Shown here in pieces: positions 54,511 through 62,390 of a stretch of DNA of 64,000 nucleotides; position 1 is the first letter of the stretch, and the number at the start of each line of letters is the position of its first letter. Both the position numbers and the translations under genes were made by a program. The stretch is from Verrucomicrobiaceae bacterium (GTDB lineage Bacteria > Verrucomicrobiota > Verrucomicrobiia > Verrucomicrobiales > Verrucomicrobiaceae), in the NCBI GenBank assembly GCA_024232965.1, contig JACKQF010000006.1:310001-374000 (forward strand). Direction: 5' to 3'. The notes under the pieces were generated by a model. The model was not told where the DNA came from and made no database searches. It saw only the letters and a list, made by a program, of their open reading frames with translations.

Positions 54511-54678
54511 ATGTTTAAACGAGTCATCTTTGAAAACTGGAGCCTCATCATCGCGGTAGGTGCCTTTGCCTTCACCATGATCTTTTACAGCGTCATGGTC
54601 ATCCGCGCCATGTTGCTCAAACCGGATAGCACGGACCACATGGCAGAGCTGCCACTGGATAAAGATCAACCTCTCTAA
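54511..54678 (+). CDS. ccoQ: CcoQ-like small subunit
   Basis: 55 residues, between ccoNO and ccoP. One membrane helix (about 10-32, L-I-I-A-V-G-A-F-A-F-T-M-I-F) and a short acidic C-terminal tail, as in CcoQ/FixQ. Called by size, topology and position; sequence similarity is low for this subunit in general. Confidence 0.7.
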   Translation: MFKRVIFENWSLIIAVGAFAFTMIFYSVMVIRAMLLKPDSTDHMAELPLDKDQPL

Positions 54679-54699
54679 CCCGAACCCCGCCACAAAGCC

Positions 54700-55368
54700 A
54701 TGGACAATCCATCACCGCAAAACTCTGGCGAGCCGCAATTGCGCGATCACGTTTACGACGGCATCCAGGAGTATGATCAGAAACTGCCTAATTGGTGGCT
54801 CTTCACTTGGTACATTACCATGGTGTGGTTCGTCATCGCCTGGTTGGCCTACTATCAGTTCGGCGTTGGCCGCACCGATCACGAGGCGATCGATCAGGCC
54901 CTAGCTGCGATCAGTGGCGAGAGCCAAAAGGCTTCCAATGAACTGACCGATGAAAAGCTCTGGTCCATGTCCTTGGATGCCAAAACGGTGGAAGCCGGTA
55001 AGGTCACCTTCACCACTTTCTGTGTCGCCTGCCACGGGGCTGACTTGATGTCAAAGAAGACGCATCCAGAGATTCCAACGCTCATCGGTCTGCCACTGGC
55101 AGATACAGAGTGGAAGTATGGCCCCAATCCCACGCAGGTGCTTGGCATCGTCCGCAAGGGCTCACCAGACCTGACCAAGGGCATGCCACCCTGGGAACCA
55201 GCGCTAGGCATCCGCAAATCAGCGGAGGTAGTGGCCTATATTCTCAGCCACCACAAGCAAGGAGAAGCCACCACTCTGGCCCCAGACTCGCCGCTTCTCA
55301 ATGCGGGCACCGCAGCTCCAGCGCCAGCGCCGATTACCGCCCCGAATCCAGCACCTACGAAACCTTGA
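54700..55368 (+). CDS. ccoP: cbb3-type oxidase subunit III, single-haem CcoP
   Basis: 222 residues. The typical CcoP start (H-V-Y-D-G-I-Q-E-Y-D-Q-K-L-P-N-W-W) precedes a membrane helix at about 34-56, then one cytochrome c domain with C-V-A-C-H at C108 and the distal methionine in K-G-M-P-P-W. Classical CcoP has two haem domains and about 290 residues; here only one is present, followed by a Pro/Ala tail. It passes electrons from soluble cytochrome c to CcoO. Confidence 0.93.
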   Translation: MDNPSPQNSGEPQLRDHVYDGIQEYDQKLPNWWLFTWYITMVWFVIAWLAYYQFGVGRTDHEAIDQALAAISGESQKASNELTDEKLWSMSLDAKTVEAGKVTFTTFCVACHGADLMSKKTHPEIPTLIGLPLADTEWKYGPNPTQVLGIVRKGSPDLTKGMPPWEPALGIRKSAEVVAYILSHHKQGEATTLAPDSPLLNAGTAAPAPAPITAPNPAPTKP

Positions 55369-55390
55369 TTTGATCACGACCCGGAGGACC

Positions 55391-55420
55391 GGATCAGCCA
55401 CCCAGAAAACCGGCTGATCC
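55391..55420 (+). promoter_or_regulatory. 9-bp hairpin between ccoP and ccoG
   Basis: GGATCAGCC (55391-55399) and GGCTGATCC (55412-55420) pair exactly around a 12-base loop. The stem ends 7 bases before ATG 55428 and covers the ribosome-binding region of ccoG. No T-run follows, so it may limit ccoG translation or act as an mRNA processing or stability element. Confidence 0.5.
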
Positions 55421-55427
55421 ACCCACC

Positions 55428-56855
55428 ATGAATAACCAGCCCAATCTTACTTCCCTCTCATCCATCAACGCTGATGGTTCCCGCAAATACCTTCATCCAT
55501 CGGATGTTCGGGGGCCCTTTACTAAGGCGCGGCGTTTGGTCGCCGCTCTTCTGTTGATCGTCTATGTGGCCTTGCCCTGGATCCCGATCAATGGATACCC
55601 GGCGGTCTTTCTGGATGCCGTGGGAAGGCGGTTTCACTTCTTTGGGCTGGTCATCGCCACGCAGGACATGTGGCTGGGTTTCTTCTTCATCACCGGGCTG
55701 GCCTTTTCTCTGTTCTTTGTCACCTCACTGTTCGGTCGCGTCTGGTGCGGCTGGACCTGCCCCTACACGCTGTTTCTTGAGCACGTCTTCCGCCGCGTCG
55801 AACGCTGGATCGATGGCGATGCCCCCGCCCGCCGCCGCCTCGATGCGGCCCCCTGGACGGGAGCAAAGATTTTTAAGCGGGTGCTAAAGCACGGCATCTT
55901 TGTGCTGATGGCCGCTGGGATTGCCCACATCTTCCTCAGCTACTTTGTTTCGATCAAGGGGCTTTATCAAATGATGTCGGGCCCACCTTCTGAGCACTAC
56001 TTGGCCTTTGGCATTGTGTTTGCGCTGACGTTTCTTCTCTACGGCAGCTTCAGTTGGTTTCGGGAACAGTTCTGCGTCATCATGTGTCCCTACGGACGGC
56101 TGCAATCTGCCCTGACGGATGATCATTCGCTGGTGATCGGTTATGACAAAGCTCGGGGAGAGCCAAGGGGGAAGGTCAGTGATCCGAATGCAGGTGCTTG
56201 CGTCTCATGCAATCGTTGCGTGCAGGTCTGCCCAACAGGTATTGATATCCGCAACGGCTTGCAGTTAGAGTGCATCGGTTGCGCTGCCTGCGTAGATGCC
56301 TGCGATGAGATCATGGTCAAGGTAGGCCGGCCCAAAGGCCTCATTCGCTATGACTCTCACGTCGGTTTCCAGGGGGGTAAAACTCGCTATTTCCGACCAC
56401 GCATCATTCTTTATGTCTTCCTCATGCTGGCTGGTATCGCCGCCTTTGCGACGGCCCTGACGAAGATCGAACCGCAACGTGCCAGTGCCGTGCGCATGGC
56501 CGGTGCGCCCTACTACATGACGGAGACCACCGTGCGGAATCAGTTCCTGGTGCGCGTCATTAACAAGCTCAATGCCAATCAAAAGTTCAAGCTGACCATT
56601 GATGGTGAATTGCCAGAGGGCGTGTCCATCAATGGCCTTGATGATGAGCTGGACCTCGGCCCACTGGTCGAAGAGCAAAAAAGTCTGGTCGTCACCATCC
56701 CGAGGGATAGCTTCAAGCCTGGACTCACCTTCTATGTTCGTGCTACCAATCTACAGAGCGGATCGTCCTCGATCACTCGTCGTCTGGAATTGCTCGGACC
56801 GGACCCCAGAATCAACACCGATGCTCCTCTCAATGCCAAAGATTTTATCCAGTAG
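55428..56855 (+). CDS. ccoG: cytochrome oxidase accessory protein CcoG (FixG)
   Basis: 475 residues. Membrane helices at about 37-55, 80-100, 155-175 and 195-215 plus one near 330; two ferredoxin-type clusters C-V-S-C-N-R-C-V-Q-V-C-P and C-I-G-C-A-A-C-V-D-A-C at about 257-295; and a C-terminal Ig-like periplasmic domain (about 350-475). It handles copper reduction for cbb3 assembly. Confidence 0.93.
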   Translation: MNNQPNLTSLSSINADGSRKYLHPSDVRGPFTKARRLVAALLLIVYVALPWIPINGYPAVFLDAVGRRFHFFGLVIATQDMWLGFFFITGLAFSLFFVTSLFGRVWCGWTCPYTLFLEHVFRRVERWIDGDAPARRRLDAAPWTGAKIFKRVLKHGIFVLMAAGIAHIFLSYFVSIKGLYQMMSGPPSEHYLAFGIVFALTFLLYGSFSWFREQFCVIMCPYGRLQSALTDDHSLVIGYDKARGEPRGKVSDPNAGACVSCNRCVQVCPTGIDIRNGLQLECIGCAACVDACDEIMVKVGRPKGLIRYDSHVGFQGGKTRYFRPRIILYVFLMLAGIAAFATALTKIEPQRASAVRMAGAPYYMTETTVRNQFLVRVINKLNANQKFKLTIDGELPEGVSINGLDDELDLGPLVEEQKSLVVTIPRDSFKPGLTFYVRATNLQSGSSSITRRLELLGPDPRINTDAPLNAKDFIQ

Positions 56856-57003
56856 GCCATGGCTCTTGGTGGTGGGTTTCTTTACCTGCTTCGTTGCGCT
56901 CTGGGTCGCCTTCATCTTCTTCGCCGTGAAACATCAGCCCGACGTTGTCCCTCTCGGCGGGTCAGCACCTGGAGGCGGCGCTGCCGTCCATGCAAAGCAT
57001 TGA
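56833..57003 (+). CDS. short FixH/CcoH-like membrane protein
   Basis: 56 residues (ATG 56821 is an alternative), overlapping the end of ccoG by 23 bases. It has a single helix (about 10-32) after R-P-W-L-L-V-V, and then K-H-Q-P-D-V-V, which resembles the N-terminal part of FixH. FixH is normally ~150 residues, so the periplasmic domain is missing. It overlaps the SafE-like start. Positional and pattern-based call. Confidence 0.5.
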   Translation: MPKILSSRPWLLVVGFFTCFVALWVAFIFFAVKHQPDVVPLGGSAPGGGAAVHAKH

Positions 57004-57685
57004 TACCAGCACGGCCGCCTTTGTGGTGGGCCTCGTCACCAGCGTGCATTGTGTCGGCATGTGCGGGCCTTTGTCGTGCTCCTGGGCGTTGTCAGCAAAG
57101 CACGGCGGAAAAGACGGCCGCTTTCTCACAGCGACAGGTCTCTACCATGCTGCGCGCATCATCGCCTACTCCACGGCAGGTGCCATCGCTGGCGCCATCG
57201 GGATGGTGCCGTTGCGCTGGGTGCAGAGTGGCGGCGGTTGGATTTTGCCTTGGTTGCTCGTCGCTGCCTTTGCATTGGTTGGCCTTGGGTTGGATCGCTT
57301 TTTGCCAAAACCCGCCCTGCTTTCAAAACCCCTGCGTCGGCTCCAGCAGCGTGCTTTTCAGATGGCGCCCGCCTACCGCGCGGCCTTGCTCGGTCTCGCC
57401 ACGCCTTTGCTACCTTGTGGCCCGCTGTATCTCATGTTGGGACTGGCCGCTGCAAACGGATCTCCCTCGCGCGGGGCAGAATTTTCCGCCGCCTTCGCCT
57501 TGGGAACCTTGCCACTACTCTGGCTGGCGCAAACTCAGCTGCACTGGATGAGCGGTCGCCTCCAACCACAAACCCTGCGCACCGTTCAGAGGGCACTGGC
57601 CCTGACCGCAGCGCTTGTCATGGCTTGGCGGCTCAGCAGTGGGATGGGCAGCGGTGGGGAGCCGGTGATGTGCCACAGCCTTTGA
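56990..57685 (+). CDS. SafE/TauE- and DsbD_2-like membrane protein of the cbb3 cluster
   Basis: 231 residues from ATG 56990, overlapping the FixH-like gene by 14 bases. About six helices; the conserved S-V-H-C-V-G-M-C-G-P near residue 20 and T-P-L-L-P-C-G-P-L-Y near 150 are the signature of the UreH/SafE-type family that accompanies cbb3 oxidase genes. A role in copper or haem delivery has been proposed for relatives. Last gene before the terminator. Confidence 0.87.
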   Translation: MQSIDTSTAAFVVGLVTSVHCVGMCGPLSCSWALSAKHGGKDGRFLTATGLYHAARIIAYSTAGAIAGAIGMVPLRWVQSGGGWILPWLLVAAFALVGLGLDRFLPKPALLSKPLRRLQQRAFQMAPAYRAALLGLATPLLPCGPLYLMLGLAAANGSPSRGAEFSAAFALGTLPLLWLAQTQLHWMSGRLQPQTLRTVQRALALTAALVMAWRLSSGMGSGGEPVMCHSL

Positions 57686-57696
57686 GCCCAAACAAA

Positions 57697-57728
57697 CGTG
57701 GCACCCAATTGGGGTGCCACGCTGTTTT
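57697..57728 (+). terminator. intrinsic terminator of the cbb3 cluster
   Basis: CGTGGCACCC (57697-57706) and GGGTGCCACG (57712-57721) form a perfect 10-bp stem with a 5-base loop, followed by CTGTTTTT. It is 11 bases after the SafE-like stop. It may also serve the convergent gene ending at 57756, whose transcript would read the same stem in reverse. Confidence 0.85.
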
Positions 57729-57755
57729 TAGGGTGTGGGTGAAGGGTACCTTTCG

Positions 57756-58127
57756 TTACCGACCGAAGGAGAACGACCAGCGGACTCCGCTGCTAGGACG
57801 GCCATAGTAGCTGCCGCCGCGATCACAGGAACTGCCGCCATGGGAATGACCGCCATAGCTACCGCGGTAGCCACCGTAGCTGCTCCCATAGCTAGGGCGT
57901 GGGTTGCATACGCTACAGGCACAGCTCGGACGGGAGGTGACCCATTGACCGATGGGATTGCCGCAACGGTCGAATCCAATGACTTGGTAAGTGGCGTAGA
58001 CGGGACGACCGCAAGGCAGGTAGCTTACGATCCGGCGTGCACCGCTTCCGCAGTCAGCCTGGGCGGCATTTGGAGTGGCGATTCCAAGAGCGGTGACGAT
58101 GGCAAGGATAGCGAGGATAGTTTTCAT
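57756..58127 (-). CDS. secreted Cys/Gly/Ser/Tyr-rich protein
   Basis: 123 residues. A clean signal peptide (MKTILAILAIVTALGIATPNAAQA) leaves a mature protein of about 100 residues with eight cysteines, the C-x-C-x-x-C cluster S-C-A-C-S-V-C-N, and a C-terminal Y-G-S-S-Y-G-G-Y-R-G-S-Y-G-G repeat ending in aromatic/arginine. No family recognised. Disulfide or metal binding and an extracellular role are plausible. Confidence 0.7.
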   Translation of the reverse strand: MKTILAILAIVTALGIATPNAAQADCGSGARRIVSYLPCGRPVYATYQVIGFDRCGNPIGQWVTSRPSCACSVCNPRPSYGSSYGGYRGSYGGHSHGGSSCDRGGSYYGRPSSGVRWSFSFGR

Positions 58128-58297
58128 GATGTGGTGTTGAACGTTTGGTTTGTGTTCAGAGCGTTCGACGGGAGAGCGCGACAGTTATTCAAGACGCCGC
58201 AAAAAATTTTCCTCGGTCCCCCGCGGCACATCACCTCTTCGCGATGCAATCGCTTGACCCGGCGGCCCAAGTGTTCTTGAGATAACGCTTCCCACCC

Positions 58298-58972
58298 ATG
58301 CAATTAAAAGAGACACTGATGAATCTCGCCATCACCGCCGTGTTGGTGCTGATCATCGTGCTCGTGGCCATTCTCCTGCGCGAGAGCCGCCCACCACCGC
58401 CCCCTGCGGTCCCGGTAAAGACAGCAGGCGAGGCGGAGCCTGGCGTCGGGACGTTGCCGATGAAGGCGGAGTTTGAAATCCTCAAGGCCGAATGGGTCGA
58501 GTCCCGTGCCAATGAGGCAGACACTTTGCGACTCCGGGTCGGCAACGATGAACACACTTTTGTGCTCTATTACGTGGATGCTTTGGAAGCCTCATGGTCG
58601 CATCCGCAGCGCATCAATGATCAGTCGCGCTGGTTCGGGAATGCGAGCAGCCAAGCCATCGTCGATACCGGCACGGAGGCCGTTAACTACGTGCGCAATC
58701 TGCTCACGACCAAGCCCTTCTTCGTGCAGACCCGCTGGGAGCGCGTGCCCAGCACCAATCGTTACTACGCCCTCATCATCGTGGAGCACGTGCCTGGCGA
58801 GCGCGTTTATTTGGCGGATCTACTCATGCGTGCTGGCTACGCCCGCATCGCTGGGGTCACCACGATGCTGCCAGGAGATAGTCGCACGGTGGAGACCTAT
58901 CTAGCCTCCTTACAGGCCCTGGGCAAACACGCCCGAACCGTGAAGGCTGGCATTTGGTCAAAGGTGAAGTAG
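58298..58972 (+). CDS. membrane-anchored staphylococcal-nuclease-like protein
   Basis: 224 residues (ATG 58319 possible). One helix (about 8-28), a Pro-rich linker, then an SNase/thermonuclease-like OB fold: A-D-T-L-R-L-R-V, F-V-L-Y-Y-V-D-A-L-E and the C-terminal K-A-G-I-W-S. The arginine normally in F-R-L-x-x-V-D is valine here, which argues against full nuclease activity, although D and E of that site remain. Divergent from the Cys-rich gene. Confidence 0.72.
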   Translation: MQLKETLMNLAITAVLVLIIVLVAILLRESRPPPPPAVPVKTAGEAEPGVGTLPMKAEFEILKAEWVESRANEADTLRLRVGNDEHTFVLYYVDALEASWSHPQRINDQSRWFGNASSQAIVDTGTEAVNYVRNLLTTKPFFVQTRWERVPSTNRYYALIIVEHVPGERVYLADLLMRAGYARIAGVTTMLPGDSRTVETYLASLQALGKHARTVKAGIWSKVK

Positions 58973-59056
58973 CTCCTTGTTTTCAACAGGCACCCTCCAT
59001 TCCCTTGACTCTGCGCCATTGCGGGGCACCTTTGCCGCCCCCTTTACCTATTTTTT

Positions 59057-59482
59057 ATGTCCCAAGAAACGACCCTGATTCTGCTCAAACCCGACTGCGT
59101 ATCCAAAGGCCTCAATGGCGAAGTTCTCTCCCGTTTTGAAAAGGAAGGGTTCCGTGTGCGGGGTTGCAAGATGATCCAGCTGACGGATGAGCTGTTGAAG
59201 GAGCATTACTCCCACATCGCTGACAAGCCCTTCTTCCCATCCGTGGCCGAGTTCATGAAGAGCAAGCCCGTCATTGCCGTGGCTCTCAGTGGGGAGAACA
59301 TCATCGCCCATGTGCGCGATCTTCTCGGACCGACCGACTCCACCATCGCCCCAAAGGGCACCATTCGTGGCGATCACGGTGTGGATAAAATGACCAACGT
59401 CGTCCACGCATCCGATAGCCCTGAGGCTGCGGAAGTGGAGTTGAAGCGCTTCTTCAAAGAAGGCGAAATCTTCACCTACTGA
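59057..59482 (+). CDS. ndk: nucleoside diphosphate kinase
   Basis: 141 residues, standard length. L-I-L-L-K-P-D-C-V near the start, R-G-D-H-G-V-D and the active-site N-V-V-H-A-S-D-S with the phosphate-accepting H117. It exchanges terminal phosphates among nucleoside triphosphates in the cytoplasm. Its stop overlaps the stop of the convergent VanZ-like gene by 7 bases. Confidence 0.97.
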   Translation: MSQETTLILLKPDCVSKGLNGEVLSRFEKEGFRVRGCKMIQLTDELLKEHYSHIADKPFFPSVAEFMKSKPVIAVALSGENIIAHVRDLLGPTDSTIAPKGTIRGDHGVDKMTNVVHASDSPEAAEVELKRFFKEGEIFTY

Positions 59483-59871
59483 AGCCAAGCCAGAACGCGC
59501 GGTCCCAGTCGAGTGGCCAGGAGACCGCCGGTCACATCCGCCAGCCAGTCCCAAACGTCGTTGCCACTGCGGCCCGGCGTGAAGGACTGGTGAAACTCGT
59601 CCAGCGCCCCAATGACGGCGGCAAAAACGACGATCACGATCAGGCTCGCCCGCAGTGCAGGCGGCGTTCGGCGCAGGCGCAATGCCAGAAAAAGCATCGT
59701 GGCCCCACCCATGAAATAGACGGCGTGTTTCACCTTATCCATGTGCGGGATGTCTGGTCCAACGTGCAGATTTGACTGGCTGGAGAGGTAGTAAAGCACC
59801 GCCGCCCATATCACAACTAGCACTGTCCAGAATGTAGAACTGCGCAAAAAAGCCGCTTTCTCACCTGCCAT
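59476..59871 (-). CDS. VanZ-like family membrane protein
   Basis: 131 residues with four helices. The family features are L-S-S-Q-S near helix 1, D-K-V-K-H before helix 2, the D-E-F-H-Q in the middle and the N-D-x-x-x-D-x-x-x-x-x-x-G motif. VanZ relatives influence cell-wall drug response; the function of most members is unknown. 8 bases after the antitoxin gene. Confidence 0.85.
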   Translation of the reverse strand: MAGEKAAFLRSSTFWTVLVVIWAAVLYYLSSQSNLHVGPDIPHMDKVKHAVYFMGGATMLFLALRLRRTPPALRASLIVIVVFAAVIGALDEFHQSFTPGRSGNDVWDWLADVTGGLLATRLGPRVLAWLQ

Positions 59872-59879
59872 GATGCGCC

Positions 59880-60179
59880 TCAGTCCTTCATTTCCGCTTC
59901 CATGCGCTCACTCAACCATTGTTTGATCATGCTCTGGTAGTTCAGGTAGCGACGCCTAGCGATGCGCTTAATGCGGGACAGCATGCGGGGATCAAACCGC
60001 AGAGTGATAGTCGTGGACTCCCGCACGTCCGGCCGATGCACCGACTGCTGCATGAGCCGCGCATCGAGCTGATGGGCGGCCCAGAAACGGCCCTCGGCTT
60101 CGTCGGAATCAAACACGGGAACATCCTTCCAAGACCGGATGACTTCGAGTTGAGGGGGCGTTGGGTTTGTTTTTTCCAC
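59880..60179 (-). CDS. BrnA/CopG-type antitoxin
   Basis: 99 residues. A ribbon-helix-helix-like C-terminus: T-I-T-L-R-F-D-P-R-M-L-S-R-I-K-R-I-A-R-R-R-Y-L-N-Y-Q-S-M followed by W-L-S-E-R-M-E. The N-terminal part (W-K-D-V-P-V-F-D-S-D-E-A-E-G-R-F-W) matches CopG antitoxins paired with BrnT toxins. It lies 21 bases after the toxin-like gene and would repress the pair. Confidence 0.82.
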   Translation of the reverse strand: MEKTNPTPPQLEVIRSWKDVPVFDSDEAEGRFWAAHQLDARLMQQSVHRPDVRESTTITLRFDPRMLSRIKRIARRRYLNYQSMIKQWLSERMEAEMKD

Positions 60180-60200
60180 AGTAGGGAGTGAGTGGGGCTG

Positions 60201-60479
60201 TTAGAGGTCTTCTGCTTTCTTACGCTCGTAGTAGTCGTCCTCCACCTGGCTCATCTGGCGGGAAAAGATGACTCGGTAGCGTTTCCCATCCGTCCAGAAG
60301 ACGGAAAAGACGGCGCGTCCGTTCAGAGATTTGCCCAGATTGTAGTAGCGAGCACTAGTCTCGTCTGCGTGCTGATCGGGCAGTAACTTTAGCGAGAAGG
60401 GGTCTTCAAACGACTCCTCAATGTCCTTCGGCGAGAGGTGGGTGAGATCGAAGGAAACGTCGAGCCAGTCAAATTCCAT
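60201..60479 (-). CDS. BrnT-like ribonuclease toxin
   Basis: 92 residues. The first strand-helix-strand (F-D-W-L-D-V-S-F-D-x-T-H-L), S-F-E-D-P-F-S-L-K-L-L and R-Y-Y-N-L-G-K-S-L-N-G-R-A-V-F-S-V-F-W, ending Y-R-V-I-F-S-R, match the BrnT fold, though distant. Toxin before antitoxin is the BrnTA order. A degenerate or housekeeping version is possible. Confidence 0.72.
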   Translation of the reverse strand: MEFDWLDVSFDLTHLSPKDIEESFEDPFSLKLLPDQHADETSARYYNLGKSLNGRAVFSVFWTDGKRYRVIFSRQMSQVEDDYYERKKAEDL

Positions 60480-60518
60480 GAGCGTGCGGGAGAAATGCTG
60501 CCAGACGCGGCAGCGAAG

Positions 60519-60896
60519 TTATTTACGGTACTCGATCAGTTCTATTTCATAACCCTCAGGGGCGTCAATGAAAGCGAACCGGCCGCTGGAACTTTCTGTC
60601 GGACCGTCGGAGAGCGGATAGCCGCAACTTTCCGCATGCTTGGCAAAGGCCTCCAGGTCCGCCACTTCAAAGGCCAAATGCGTGAGATCCGGTCCGACCG
60701 TGACCGGGCCGCTGGCGGGATAGCTGCAGATTTCGATCAACTCATCGCTGTTCGGAGTCTTCAGAAATACGAGTTCGGAGCCGCGCGGGGACTTGTGCCG
60801 ACGGATCTCCTCTAGACCCAAGACCTCCGTGTAGAACTTCACCGTGCGGGCTAGGTCATCAACCCGATAGCGAGTGTGCAGTAATTTGGTAACCAT
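60519..60896 (-). CDS. glyoxalase I-like VOC protein
   Basis: 125 residues from ATG 60896. T-R-Y-R-V-D-D-L-A-R-T-V-K-F-Y-T-E-V-L-G-L and G-Y-E-I-E-L-I-E fit lactoylglutathione lyase; the metal ligands (H near residue 6, E near 55, H in L-T-H-L-A, E near the end) are all present. It probably detoxifies methylglyoxal-type aldehydes, or binds another small molecule. Confidence 0.85.
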   Translation of the reverse strand: MVTKLLHTRYRVDDLARTVKFYTEVLGLEEIRRHKSPRGSELVFLKTPNSDELIEICSYPASGPVTVGPDLTHLAFEVADLEAFAKHAESCGYPLSDGPTESSSGRFAFIDAPEGYEIELIEYRK

Positions 60897-60959
60897 GAGA
60901 AAAATAGAGTGTGTGGCCTTAGTTATGCCACAATCGTTCCGGAGCAGCAAGCCCCGTGC

Positions 60960-62276
60960 CTAACGCCCACGAGGCTGGCCACCGCCACTGCGTCCACCAC
61001 CGCCGCCTCCGCGACGTTGCTGCCCCCCGCGATTTCCGCCACCACCGCCACCGCGATCAGGCCGCCCGCCGCCACCAAGCCGACTGCCACCAAATTGCCG
61101 ACGACCGTCGGAGTCTGGTGAAGGGGGTGGCGCAGAGGCGCTGTAGTCAAAGCCTTCTGCCCGCTTGCGGATCAGGCCGCGGCCGATGAAGCGCTCCAGG
61201 TCCCGCAGGGAACCGTGATCGTCTTCAGAGATAAAGCTGATCGCATCCCCGATGGCCTGGGCACGACCGGTGCGGCCGATGCGGTGCACGTAGTCTTCTG
61301 CGTGCATGGGGAAATCGAAATTCACCACGTGGGAGATGCCGTCCACATCGATGCCGCGTGCGGCAATGTCTGTGGCCACCAGCACCCGCACCAGACAGGA
61401 CTTAAAGTCTGACAGGGCCTTCAGTCGTTGATTTTGGGAACGGTTCGCATGCAGAGTCGCGCAGCGCACTCCACTTGCTTCCAGCTTGCGGGCGATTTTA
61501 TCGGCACCGTGCTTGGTGCGGGTAAAGACCAACACCATCTGCATCTTTTCATCCTGGAGGAGATGGGACAGAAGACCCAACTTCAGGTGGCGCGGCACTT
61601 CATAGACCATCTGCGTGACCGTCTCTGCCGGATTGGAGCGACGACCGATCTGCACGATCTTGGGCGAATGCTGGAACTCATGCGTCAGCGACTCGATCTC
61701 CTTAGAGAGCGTGGCAGAGAACATCAGCGTCTGGCGCTTCTTCGGCAGGCGATTGATGATGCGGCGAATATCGGGCAGGAAGCCCATGTCTAGCATCCGG
61801 TCGGCCTCATCGAGGATCAAATGGTCCACCTTGGAAAAATCGGCATGACCCTGATTCATCAGGTCCAGCAAACGGCCCGGGCAGGCGATGACGATCTCTG
61901 ATCCGCCGCGCAGGGCTTCCTTTTGGGGGTTCTCACCCACGCCACCGAAGATCTTCGCGATACGTGGCGTCTGGTGTTTGGCGTAGGCGCGGACGTTTTC
62001 TTCGATCTGCACCACGAGCTCCCGCGTCGGGGCCAGGATCAGCACCCGGGTAGAGCGCTTTTGCCCAGCGGGCGGTGGATTGTTGGTCAGCCGAGTCAAC
62101 ACTGGCAGCGTGAAGGCGGCCGTTTTTCCAGTGCCCGTCTGGGCAATGCCGATGAGGTCTCCCCCAGCGATGATGGGAGGAATAGCCGCGGCTTGGATCG
62201 GGGTAGGCTCAGTGTAACCGGCGTCTTGAATGGCCTGAAGGATGCTGGGACTCAAACCCAGTTGGGAAAATGGCAT
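60960..62276 (-). CDS. rhlE: DEAD-box RNA helicase, RhlE-type
   Basis: 438 residues. The Q motif at the start (F-S-Q-L-G-L-S-P), A-Q-T-G-T-G-K-T (motif I), D-E-A-D-R-M-L-D (II), S-A-T (III) and H-R-I-G-R-T-G-R (VI) are intact. The C-terminal ~65 residues are Gly/Arg-rich (RGG-type), an RNA-binding tail typical of RhlE in this group. It remodels RNA, often in ribosome assembly or cold response. Confidence 0.95.
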   Translation of the reverse strand: MPFSQLGLSPSILQAIQDAGYTEPTPIQAAAIPPIIAGGDLIGIAQTGTGKTAAFTLPVLTRLTNNPPPAGQKRSTRVLILAPTRELVVQIEENVRAYAKHQTPRIAKIFGGVGENPQKEALRGGSEIVIACPGRLLDLMNQGHADFSKVDHLILDEADRMLDMGFLPDIRRIINRLPKKRQTLMFSATLSKEIESLTHEFQHSPKIVQIGRRSNPAETVTQMVYEVPRHLKLGLLSHLLQDEKMQMVLVFTRTKHGADKIARKLEASGVRCATLHANRSQNQRLKALSDFKSCLVRVLVATDIAARGIDVDGISHVVNFDFPMHAEDYVHRIGRTGRAQAIGDAISFISEDDHGSLRDLERFIGRGLIRKRAEGFDYSASAPPPSPDSDGRRQFGGSRLGGGGRPDRGGGGGGNRGGQQRRGGGGGGRSGGGQPRGR

Positions 62277-62390
62277 CGCGCCAAATAACCGCGATTCAAA
62301 CCATAAGCCAGAGGTTTATCGCGGACGCGCTGGACGCGCCGCAGGTTCCTGCCTAACATGCGCGCAGACAAATTCACCCTTCTCACAACC

